From Desulfobacterales bacterium (GTDB taxonomy: Bacteria; Desulfobacterota; Desulfobacteria; Desulfobacterales; 4be13), in assembly GCA_029940115.1 (NCBI GenBank), contig JAOZRQ010000057.1, positions 1 through 9,747 of the forward strand: DNA of 9,747 nucleotides, written 5' to 3'. The notes under the pieces were generated by a model. That model saw nothing but the letters and a program-made list of their open reading frames with translations, made no database searches and was not told the DNA's origin. How positions within the stretch are numbered: the first letter of the stretch is position 1; every line of letters begins with the position of its first letter. The translations under genes and the position numbers were made by a program. Positions 1-6,900 of this stretch are shown one piece after another.

Positions 1-503
1 AGGCGTATGGCTGGGTGTATCTTTTTGCGGCCATGATCGGCTTTGCAACCACCATCGCCGAGCCATCTCTCATAGCCGTGGCTTACAAGGCCAGCGAGGT
101 GTCAGCCGGGACGATCAGTCAGTGGGGTCTGAGAATCACTGTTGCCCTCGGAGTCGCTTTTGGAATAAGCCTTGGAACATTTCGCATTGTCTCCGGCACT
201 CCGCTTTATCTGTACATTCTTGTCGGCTATATGATCGTCATTGTACAGACCTTGCTTGCCCCCAAAAGCATCATTCCTCTGGCGTATGATTCGGGCGGGG
301 TCACCACTTCAACCGTCACTGTGCCGCTGGTGGCCGCGCTGGGTCTTGGACTGTCTGCCACCGTGCCTGGACGAAATCCTGCTCTGGACGGTTTTGGCCT
401 TATTGCCTTTGCCAGTCTTTTTCCAATTATAACCGTTATGGGCTATGCTCAGTTAATGCACTGGTTCACTCAACGCAAAACAAAATTACATGGAGAGAAA
501 TAA
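1..503 (+). CDS. DUF1538 family membrane protein, C-terminal part (gene starts before the window)
   Basis: The frame is open from base 3 to the TAA at 501-503, so the gene enters from the left; the GTG at 15 is internal. About 166 residues are visible, almost all hydrophobic, with about five membrane segments. Segments rich in Gly, Ala and Ser, such as AEPSLIAVAYKA, GGVTTSTVTVPLVAALGLGL and the closing SLFPIITVMGYAQL, are what I recognise as DUF1538. A two-component DUF1538 pair (UmpA/UmpB) has been reported, as I recall, as an Na+(Li+,K+)/H+ antiporter; transport here is therefore an inference. The stop overlaps the next start (TAATG), giving tight coupling to a P-II-like protein, which suggests a transporter under nucleotide-responsive control. 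The N-terminal extent cannot be judged. Confidence 0.82.
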   Translation, partial: AYGWVYLFAAMIGFATTIAEPSLIAVAYKASEVSAGTISQWGLRITVALGVAFGISLGTFRIVSGTPLYLYILVGYMIVIVQTLLAPKSIIPLAYDSGGVTTSTVTVPLVAALGLGLSATVPGRNPALDGFGLIAFASLFPIITVMGYAQLMHWFTQRKTKLHGEK

Positions 504-850
504 TGCGCTTCAAACTTATTTTATCCTCGGTAAAGCCGGATATCACTGACCATATTGTTGATTCGGCAAAAGGGGCAGGTGCCACCGGGGCAACCATCAT
601 ACCGGCTAGGGGGACTGGCATCAAGGAGGCGAAAACATTTTTCGGCCTTTCTCTGGAGGCGCAGACCGACATTATCCTGCTCCTTATTGAAGAGCATCTT
701 GTTGCCAAAATTTTGAACGCCATAAAGGAAGCGGGAAAATTCCACAAGCCGGGAACCGGCATTGCCTTCGTGGTTCCGATTGAACATGTTGTGGGTCTGG
801 AAAGCCAGATGGAAAAATTTGAAAAAGAAGTTCGGGAAAGTTATTTTTAA
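503..850 (+). CDS. P-II-like signalling protein paired with DUF1538
   Basis: A 115-residue protein starting at the ATG that overlaps the previous stop by one base, with GGAGAG at 492-497 as ribosome site. Length and pattern fit the trimeric P-II (GlnB/GlnK) fold: a beta strand at the start (FKLILSSVKP), the helix ITDHIVDSAKGAGATGATII, a T-loop region around 36-53, then strand DIILLLIEEHLV, the helix VAKILNAIKEAG, and a B-loop-like Gly-rich turn HKPGTGIAFVVPI at 81-93. P-II proteins bind ATP/ADP and often 2-oxoglutarate and contact membrane transporters through the T-loop. Here the T-loop is short and has no tyrosine at the usual uridylylation site, and the B-loop is not the classical TGKIGDGKIF. 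Classical GlnD-controlled nitrogen signalling is therefore unlikely. The likely partner is the adjacent DUF1538 protein. Confidence 0.85.
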   Translation: MRFKLILSSVKPDITDHIVDSAKGAGATGATIIPARGTGIKEAKTFFGLSLEAQTDIILLLIEEHLVAKILNAIKEAGKFHKPGTGIAFVVPIEHVVGLESQMEKFEKEVRESYF

Positions 851-858
851 GCAATGAC

Positions 859-966
859 GGCATCTTTCCAGTTTGTAGTTCCGCCTTTAGGCGGTCTCGC
901 ACCGCCTAAACGCGGAACTGCAAACTGAAAAGTGTGAACCACCTTTCAGGCAAACTGAAAGATGCC
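859..966 (+). mobile_element. 108-bp MITE-like inverted-repeat element with 8-bp target duplication
   Basis: The ends are inverted repeats: GGCATCTTTCCAGTTTG at 859-875 against CAAACTGAAAGATGCC at 951-966, identical when reversed except for one extra C in the left arm. GCAATGAC stands directly outside both ends (851-858 and 967-974), a perfect 8-bp direct repeat as left by transposition. Inside lies a second hairpin, 869-895 with 901-927, two mismatches in 27 pairs around a CTCGC loop. There is no coding capacity, so it would depend on a transposase elsewhere. Removing it with one duplicate leaves a 34-bp gap between the P-II stop and the CBS start. In RNA the inner hairpin would be very stable and could partly separate expression of the CBS gene. 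Orientation is arbitrary. Confidence 0.75.
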
Positions 967-1000
967 GCAATGACATTTGTTTTTATGGAGGGAGAAAATC

Positions 1001-1405
1001 ATGGCAACTGACAACACCTCGATAATTCGGGCAAGGGACGTGATGCGTAAGGGGATTGTGTCCATTGACGGCATGGCCACGGCCAGGGAGGCTGCCGCCA
1101 AAATGCGTTCTGAAAAAGAGTTTTCTCTTCTTGTCAAAAAACGGCATGCCGATGATGCTTGGGGCATAGTGGTCGTTCAGGATTTTATCAGAGGGGTGAT
1201 AATACCTGGTCGCTCCCCGGATGTGGTGAATGTCTATGAAATCATGACAAAGCCCATTATCACTGTACCGGCTGACATGGACATACGCTATGTTGCCCGT
1301 CTGATTAACCGGGCCGGCATACGAAGAGCTCCGGTCGAGGAGGGAGGGGAGCTTATCGGTATGATTGCTCTTTCCTCGTTGATTCTCGACAATGAGCTTT
1401 TCTGA
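1001..1405 (+). CDS. Two-CBS-domain (Bateman module) protein
   Basis: A 134-residue protein. I choose the ATG at 1001 because GGAGGGAG (987-994) sits six bases upstream; the in-frame TTG at 977 has no such site. The whole protein is two CBS repeats: the first begins IRARDVMRKGIVSIDG and ends in the strand WGIVVVQDFIRGVI; the second begins VYEIMTKPIITVPADMD, continues with the helix IRYVARLINRAGIRRAPV and ends ELIGMIALSSLIL. There is no signal peptide, membrane segment or enzyme domain. CBS pairs bind adenine nucleotides and usually regulate a partner; the neighbouring DUF1538 and P-II genes suggest it senses energy state for the same transporter. That role is inferred; the domain call is firm. 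Confidence 0.88.
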   Translation: MATDNTSIIRARDVMRKGIVSIDGMATAREAAAKMRSEKEFSLLVKKRHADDAWGIVVVQDFIRGVIIPGRSPDVVNVYEIMTKPIITVPADMDIRYVARLINRAGIRRAPVEEGGELIGMIALSSLILDNELF

Positions 1406-1482
1406 TCTGATTATTTTTCAGATAAAAGCTGATTATAACGGATTTAGGGGAGCCCGGTATCGACAGGGCAAAACCACCTGAA

Positions 1483-1550
1483 CCAAGGGCAGGGTAGTAA
1501 TCCTTAAGTTTACACTTATGGAAGGATGCCCTTTTGGCAATCTTTTTTTT
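1483..1550 (+). terminator. Probable intrinsic terminator with a long branched stem and T8 tail
   Basis: CCAAGGGC (1483-1490) can pair with GCCCTTTTGG (1528-1537) with a two-base bulge. Within it a second stem forms from ATCCT and TAAGT (1500-1509) against ACTTA and AGGAT (1514-1527). A run of eight T follows at 1543-1550. This fits termination of the DUF1538-P-II-CBS transcript, 80-145 bases after the CBS stop. The stem is longer and more branched than a plain terminator, and GCCC at 1452-1455 could compete for GGGC at 1466-1469 or 1487-1490, so an attenuator or a small RNA ending here is also possible. Confidence 0.5.
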
Positions 1551-1576
1551 GACTTGATGTTCACCCGTTGAATGGG

Positions 1577-1607
1577 AAAGAAACCCGGGAAAAAGCCGGG
1601 TTTCTTT
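1577..1607. repeat. 12-bp perfect palindrome (AAAGAAACCCGG family)
   Basis: AAAGAAACCCGG (1577-1588) and CCGGGTTTCTTT (1596-1607) are perfect inverted repeats around a 7-base loop. The right half, AAAAAGCCGGGTTTCT, also occurs exactly inside the element after the symporter (3202-3217), so this looks like a member of a dispersed palindromic family. It could also serve as a bidirectional terminator, though the T-tract is interrupted. Confidence 0.6.
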
Positions 1608-1645
1608 ATCTTCAGAGCAGAAACGTGGTCATCAAGCAAACCCTA

Positions 1646-1717
1646 GAAGGTGTTTGAAAACACCTGTTGCCCATGCCCCAGTTTCGGGCACGGGCAAGGG
1701 AGTTTTCAAACACCTTC
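1646..1717. mobile_element. 72-bp palindromic element flanked by TA, just upstream of the symporter ribosome site
   Basis: Including the TA on each side (1644-1645 and 1718-1719), the outer arms TAGAAGGTGTTTGAAAAC (1644-1661) and its exact reverse complement at 1702-1719 form a perfect 18-bp inverted repeat. A second stem, TTGCCCATGCCC (1667-1678) with GGGCACGGGCAA (1686-1697), fills the centre with one mismatch, so nearly all of it folds into one hairpin. The bordering TA would fit a non-autonomous IS630/Tc1-like element that duplicates TA, but a TA inside a palindrome is weak proof. A regulatory leader hairpin is the alternative. It carries no gene. Confidence 0.55.
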
Positions 1718-1722
1718 TATCT

Positions 1723-1729
1723 AAGGAGG
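1723..1729 (+). promoter_or_regulatory. Strong Shine-Dalgarno of the symporter gene
   Basis: AAGGAGG is a full consensus site ten bases before the ATG at 1740. It decides the start: another ATG at 1733 is too close to the site and in a different frame. The palindromic element ends only a few bases upstream, so its hairpin could affect ribosome access or mRNA stability. Confidence 0.8.
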
Positions 1730-1739
1730 ACAATGTTTT

Positions 1740-3089
1740 ATGGAAGGTCTGTTGAATTCTTTTGAGGCACTGGTTGGAAAGGTCGGCGCGTTTGCGTGGG
1801 GGCCGCCCATGCTGATTCTGCTGGTGGGAACCGGATTCTGGCTGACCATCTCGCTGAAAGGGCTGCAGTTCAGAAAGCTGTGGCATTCCCTTTATCTGGC
1901 CCTGGTCAAGCGGAAGGATGAAGGCGACGAACCGGGTGACATCACCCATTTTCAGGCATTGATGACGGCCCTCTCCGCCACAGTGGGAACCGGAAACATC
2001 GCGGGAGTGGCCACCGCCATCGCCATGGGAGGGCCGGGCGCGCTCTTCTGGATGTGGATCACCGGACTGGTGGGAATGGCCACCAAATATTCGGAAGCGG
2101 TTTTGGCAGTGAAGTATCGTACCACGGATGAAGAGGGGACCATGAGCGGCGGTCCCATGTATTACATTTCCCGGGGACTCGGCTGGAAATGGATGGGAAC
2201 GATCTTCGCGATATTTGCGTCGGTGGCCGCATTCGGCATCGGGAACATGGTGCAGTCCAACTCGGTCGCGGACGCGATGGAGGCGACCTTCAATGTCCCC
2301 TTTTATGTCACTGGCATCGTTCTCATGGTGTTCACCGCCTTGGTCATCCTCGGAGGGATCAAAAACATCGGCAGGGTCACCGGAACGCTGGTTCCGGTGA
2401 TGATTGTCTTCTACATGCTTGGTGCCTTGGTCATCTTGGTGATGAACATCACCAGCATCCCCGCCGCCTTGGCGCTGATCGTCAAGCAGGCGTTCACCCC
2501 CACCGCCGCGTCCGGCGGATTCCTTGGCTCCAGTGTGATGCTGGCCATTCGGATGGGAGTGGCACGCGGGGTGTTCTCCAATGAGTCTGGCTTGGGAAGC
2601 GCGCCCATCGCGGCGGCTGCCGCACAGACAAAGCATCCGGTCACCCAGGCGCTGGTCTCCATGACCCAGACATTCATTGATACCATCATTGTCTGTACGA
2701 TGACCGGCCTGGTGCTGATTCTCACCGGTGCTTGGGACTGCGGAAAGACCGGTGCGGAGCTGACGACCTTTGCCTTCAGCAAAGGGATGCCCGGAGGCGC
2801 ATACATTGTCACCATCGGTCTGGTTCTGTTCGCCTATTCCACCATTTTGGGGTGGAGTTATTACGGGGAGAAATCCATCGAGTATCTTTTCGGCATACAG
2901 GCGGTCAAACCGTATCGGATCGTGTTCGTGCTCTTTGTGGGCGTCGGCGCGGTCGCGAAGCTCGACTTGGTCTGGTCTTTGTCGGACACCTTCAACGGGT
3001 TGATGGCCATCCCGAACCTGATCGGTCTGCTGCTCCTCACCCCGATTGTCGTCAAGGAGACAAAGGACTATTTTGAGAACAAAGACTAG
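1740..3089 (+). CDS. agcS: Sodium:alanine symporter family protein (AgcS/DagA type)
   Basis: A complete 449-residue inner-membrane transporter, normal length for the alanine or glycine:cation symporter family (AGCS), which imports Ala or Gly with Na+. Family signatures are plain: SATVGTGNIAGVATAIAMGG around residues 79-98, SGGPMYYISRGLG near 137-149, the hallmark FSNESGLGSAPIAAAAAQT from 279, and ILGWSYYGEKSIEYLFG near 370-386. About ten or eleven hydrophobic segments are visible, and the tail KETKDYFENKD is charged and cytoplasmic in style. Its own leader and terminator-like structures on both sides suggest a single-gene transcript. The exact substrate (Ala, Gly or D-Ala) cannot be read from the sequence. 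Inverted-repeat elements flank it on both sides. Confidence 0.95.
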   Translation: MEGLLNSFEALVGKVGAFAWGPPMLILLVGTGFWLTISLKGLQFRKLWHSLYLALVKRKDEGDEPGDITHFQALMTALSATVGTGNIAGVATAIAMGGPGALFWMWITGLVGMATKYSEAVLAVKYRTTDEEGTMSGGPMYYISRGLGWKWMGTIFAIFASVAAFGIGNMVQSNSVADAMEATFNVPFYVTGIVLMVFTALVILGGIKNIGRVTGTLVPVMIVFYMLGALVILVMNITSIPAALALIVKQAFTPTAASGGFLGSSVMLAIRMGVARGVFSNESGLGSAPIAAAAAQTKHPVTQALVSMTQTFIDTIIVCTMTGLVLILTGAWDCGKTGAELTTFAFSKGMPGGAYIVTIGLVLFAYSTILGWSYYGEKSIEYLFGIQAVKPYRIVFVLFVGVGAVAKLDLVWSLSDTFNGLMAIPNLIGLLLLTPIVVKETKDYFENKD

Positions 3090-3124
3090 TCTCGGGAACG
3101 AGTATCTGGCCATAACTTTTTGTA

Positions 3125-3249
3125 CTGTGTACCGGACAAAAAAATGATTGGGGAAAAGAAACCCGGCTTTTTCTTGCGGTTGGAAAGTCGGCCCGTTTGG
3201 AAAAAAGCCGGGTTTCTCGCTCATTCCCGAGTTTTTGTCCTGTACACAG
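3125..3249. mobile_element. 125-bp MITE-like inverted-repeat element with 9-bp target duplication
   Basis: Terminal arms CTGTGTACCGGACAAAAA (3125-3142) and TTTTTGTCCTGTACACAG (3232-3249) are inverted repeats with one mismatch in 18. CTTTTTGTA lies directly outside both ends (3116-3124 and 3250-3258), a perfect 9-bp direct repeat. Inside, GAAACCCGGCTTTTT (3158-3172) and AAAAAGCCGGGTTTC (3202-3216) form a perfect 15-bp inverted repeat, giving a nested hairpin. It lies 35 bp after the symporter stop and may also act as that gene's 3' hairpin. A short open frame crossing it is not a credible gene. No transposase is present. Confidence 0.72.
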
Positions 3250-3262
3250 CTTTTTGTATATA

Positions 3263-3294
3263 AGACCCCGAGGTTTTGGAAACCTCGGAGGTCT
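3263..3294. repeat. Short palindrome / hairpin
   Basis: AGACCCCGAGGTTT (3263-3276) pairs with AAACCTCGGAGGTCT (3280-3294) with one bulged base; the core CCGAGGTTT/AAACCTCGG is perfect around a three-base loop. No T-run follows, so it is not a standard terminator for the + strand. It is probably another dispersed palindromic repeat. Confidence 0.55.
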
Positions 3295-3496
3295 CAGGCG
3301 GCTGACTATGCGCGGAAACTGAAGGTTGCGTCAATTGCCATGGCCCGTGTTTGCGCCGGTGGAGGATGAGGCGGGGCTGAGACAGCTAGATCATAGACCG
3401 CGTCAGGGTGACAGCCATTGGATGGGTGTGAGGCTCGGGGCGGCAACACTGGCATCAGAAAAATGGAAACTCAAACTGCAACAGGAGGAAAGCGCA
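3295..3496. other. Intergenic stretch before the AAA/helicase pair; nothing recognised
   Basis: An open frame in phase with the next gene runs through here from a TTG at 3326, but it has no ribosome site and its translation resembles nothing I know. I see no convincing promoter, tRNA or repeat. It should hold the promoter of the two-gene unit. Confidence 0.4.
3483..3488 (+). promoter_or_regulatory. Shine-Dalgarno of the AAA ATPase gene
   Basis: AGGAGG lies eight bases before the ATG at 3497. This fixes the start and argues against the 57-residue N-terminal extension available from the upstream TTG. Confidence 0.75.
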
Positions 3497-3967
3497 ATGG
3501 AAGATTTCGTGTGCGCGTTTGAGGAGAGAATAGGCAGTCCCTCCCTGTTCTGCGGACGCAGGCAGGAGATGGATCTGCTGCTCAGATGGACCACGGACCT
3601 CATCCCCAAAAAGCTCGCAAAGTCCCGCGCGCTGCTGGGTCGTCGCAAGAGCGGAAAGACGGCGATCATGCAGCGGCTGTTCAACATCCTGTGGAATCTG
3701 GACGGAAACGTCATCCCGTTCTACATCGAGGTTCTGGACCAGGATCAGTGGCTGCTGGAATTTTCGGATGAATACTACCGGACCTTTCTGAGCCAGTATC
3801 TCTCCTTCAAGACCCGGACCCCGCTCGACAAGAAGAACCGGCCGTGGAAATGGGGCGAACTGAATGACAGGCTCAGACAGCTCGGCAACAGGGAGATTCT
3901 CCGGGAGGCGGAGAACTTTCAGGACGATCTTGAAAAGGAGGATGTCGGTGACAAAATTTTCAAATGA
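3497..3967 (+). CDS. AAA-type ATP-binding protein, N-terminal half only (probably truncated)
   Basis: A 156-residue protein. After the opening EDFVCAFEERIGSPSLFCGRRQEMDLLL, typical of P-loop ATPases that begin 'F.GR..E...L', there is a good Walker A, GRRKSGKT at residues 48-55, followed by the strand NVIPFYIEVLDQDQWL. The protein then ends in a charged helix with no hydrophobic strand plus DE (Walker B), no sensor and no arginine finger. Known relatives with this kind of opening are, as I recall, several hundred residues long, so this is likely a remnant that could bind but hardly hydrolyse ATP alone; a partner protein supplying the rest is the alternative. Its stop overlaps the next start as ATGA, implying coupled translation. 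Whether it still functions is open; the P-loop call is firm. Confidence 0.7.
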   Translation: MEDFVCAFEERIGSPSLFCGRRQEMDLLLRWTTDLIPKKLAKSRALLGRRKSGKTAIMQRLFNILWNLDGNVIPFYIEVLDQDQWLLEFSDEYYRTFLSQYLSFKTRTPLDKKNRPWKWGELNDRLRQLGNREILREAENFQDDLEKEDVGDKIFK

Positions 3968-6900
3968 AGGAACCCTTGAAAAACTACTTCACGCCTTATT
4001 CTCCCGCGTTGACGGAGACCTTGCAGACCCTCATCGCGCCCGGGAGACGCGCCCGCATCTCTCCGTTTGTCGAATCGGCCCAGTTTCAGATGCTGTTCAA
4101 TCGGCCTCCTGATCCGGCCAAGCGTTACGAAGATGCACGGAAGATGTTGCGGGAGCATCCTCAGGTGGTCGAGAATGCGGCCCGAGCATGGAAGGACTTT
4201 TATGAGAAGGGGGGGCATTTCAGACCGAGGGTCTATCTCGAAGGCTTTTTGCAAGCCTATCTCGCGTATTATCTGACCACGAATGTCTGCAAGCTCCAAC
4301 TCGTCCTGTTTGAACTGGTGAGGCAGGAACGCTTGGCCGGGGACCTGATCTTGGAAGATATCGGCGTGGGAACCGGAACCACGGCCCTCGCGGTGCTTGA
4401 TTTTCTCATCGCTTGGGCAGATGTCTGTGATTTATACGGCGCGGCATTTCCGATCACCTCCCTGCAACTGGTCGGCTCGGACGCGAGTGCCGATTGCCTC
4501 GGATTTGCCCGGAAGACCGTGGAGGCTTATGCGGATGCGCTTGCGGAACGCTTGGCATACACCAAAAAGGGAAGGGTTTCCGGCGTTCTTGAGAAAGCGG
4601 AGAGATGGGCACGGCAGGCGCGGTGGGACGGGTGTGATCTGAATCGGCATCCCCTGAACGTGTCAACGGATATCCCCACAATCCTTGTGGCATCGAATGT
4701 GTTGAACGAATTTGGCCCAGAGGGGAAAGAGAATCTCGCGAACACCATCCGACAACTTCCCCAAGAGAGCATCGCGATTATCATCGAACCGGGAGGCAAG
4801 GATCAAACCTTTGAACTGAACCGATGGCGCAAGGAACTGATTTGCCAAGATAAGGACCTGATTGCCGCGGCTCCCTGTGGTGGGGAATACGATATCCGAC
4901 CCTTGCCCTGTGAGACGTGCTGGAATGCGCGGCGGGAATCGTTGCACCGGCCGATGTTATACGATCATTTCTGCAAAGTCGCCTTTAGCCTTCCGAATCC
5001 CCGCAAATTCAACGAGTTTGAAAATTACCTGCTCTCTTGGAGTTACATCTGCCTCCTGCGTTCCCATGCGGAAGAAGTTTCATACCCTTTGGCGCAAAAG
5101 GAATACAAGAATTCAGAACGGATCAGACGCCATATCGGTTCATTCAGCCATAAAAGGCCGGGCCCCGATTATCTGGATAATCCTGAAGAAAGTGGCCAAT
5201 GGACAGAAATCGTCAAACTATGCCCGGGGCATCCAGATGTCCGGGAACTTCTCATCAAGCGGAAATCTGAATTTCAATTCCCCTTTCTCATTCATGGGGA
5301 GCGAATACGCATCGAAAACGTGACCGCCCAGTGGCGGAGCAGGGCGGAACGCGTCGGCGAATATGTTCAGAACAAAGAGACCCGGATCACGCCGATCCGC
5401 CAGCCGATCCGCATACCTGAGACATTTCTCCCCGCTTACTCTGAACCAGTCAGGCAGGCCGTTGATGAGATCGCTTACCGAATATTCGGATTCCCCGCCA
5501 TGTTGCCCTTTCAGCATCGTGTTCTTGAATCGGCCTTGTGCGGCAAAAACATCCTCGGAATCGCGGCGACCGGCATCGGGAAAAGCGAATGCTTCATTCT
5601 GCCGGCCATGGTGCTTCCGGGAATCACCATTGTCGTCTCTCCGCTCAACTCGCTGATGCAGGACCAGTATGATCAACGCCTCTCCAGACGTTACGGATTG
5701 GACCATGTCTCAACCTTTGTCAACGGCAACCTCTCCTTCGGAGAAAAACAGGCTCGTCTGCGGCGTCTGGAGCTCGGCTGGTACAAGCTCGCCTATTTCA
5801 CGCCGGAGCAGTTGGAACAGGCGCATGTGCTTGACAGCCTGAGACGGGCCAATGAGACCATCGGGATCCGCTATCTCACGCTGGACGAAGCCCACTGTAT
5901 CAGCCAATGGGGCCACGATTTCCGGCCCAGCTACCTGAATCTGGTCCGCAGATTCCGCCGATGGGGGATCAGGCCGACCCGCATCGCCTTGACGGCCACG
6001 GCCAGCCCCGAGGTGCGACAGGACCTCTGCGAGGAACTTGACCTTGATGCAAGCCCCCTGGAACAGGGCGGAGAGGTCTATGTCTATGCGTCAAACCGCC
6101 CTGAACTGAATCTGATCGTCCGTGTGATGGCGGACTCAATTGAGAAGAGCGATGCGATCCTTGATGATCTGAGAGCGTTGCTGGAGAGAAACGAGGCCGA
6201 AGGGAGTATGGACGGAGCCATCATCTTCATGCCGCATACCGGGGGGGATCCTGACCATCTGCACGGCTATTTCCCACTGATTCAGACCCAAAAGAACGCC
6301 CTGCGAGGCCGTGTGGATCCCGGAGTGACACGCTTCGCCTCCTATCTGGAACAACGGCTGGGAAAACATGTCGCCATTTACCATGGCCGGATGAACTATG
6401 ATGACAAGGCATCTGATACGGAGCAGAGTCGAAAAGGGGAACCGCTGCCCTTGGGCGATTTGAGAGGCAGGAGACGGAAGACCGAGCAGGACGCGTTTAT
6501 CCGGGGAGAGCGGGAAATCATGGTGGCCACCAAGGGATTCGGCATGGGGATTGACAAATCGGATATCCGCCTGATCATCCACCGCACCTCGCCGCCAAAC
6601 CTCGAAGCGTATGTTCAGGAAGCGGGCCGGGCCGGCCGGGATGGCCGGATGGCCGACATCATCCTCTACCACAGCCCGGACACCCCGGGAAAAGTGGACA
6701 GACCCGGCATCATCCCGTCCGATTACACCATTCAGAAGCGTTTTATCAAGAACAGACATATCCGCCATCTGGATGGGATCATTATGCGGGATTTCCTACG
6801 CACGATAAGAGGCCGCCGAACTGTGGGGCCTTACCTCTATTTCACCAACGACGAGGCGATGGATTTCTTCAATCGATTCCCTGAAGATTACACCTCCTAT

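Noticed and set aside
977..1000. TTG start for the CBS protein at 977
   Set aside because: The ATG at 1001 has a well-spaced GGAGGGAG and gives a protein that begins directly at the first CBS repeat.
1447..1550. tmRNA or c-di-GMP-I riboswitch
   Set aside because: The 5' GGGGAGCCC...TCGACAGGG only superficially recalls tmRNA and no tRNA-like 3' end with CCA exists; the riboswitch core GGGACGCAAAGCC and its second stem are missing.
1632..3224. A 530-codon open frame on the - strand
   Set aside because: It lies opposite the symporter gene, is very rich in His, Gly, Asp and Gln as expected of an antisense shadow, and shows no family motif.
3148..3369. A 73-codon + strand open frame
   Set aside because: It is mostly translation of the inverted-repeat element 3125-3249 and a hairpin; the KPGFS-type peptide comes from palindromic repeats.
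3326..3496. N-terminal extension of the AAA protein from a TTG
   Set aside because: It has no ribosome site and no recognisable sequence, while AGGAGG sits correctly before the ATG at 3497.
3942..4112. Short frame starting ATG 3942 or GTG 3948 behind a consensus AAGGAGG
   Set aside because: Its third codon positions are AT-rich compared with the overlapping giant gene frame, it ends after about 55 codons and resembles nothing known. The ribosome site is noted as odd instead.
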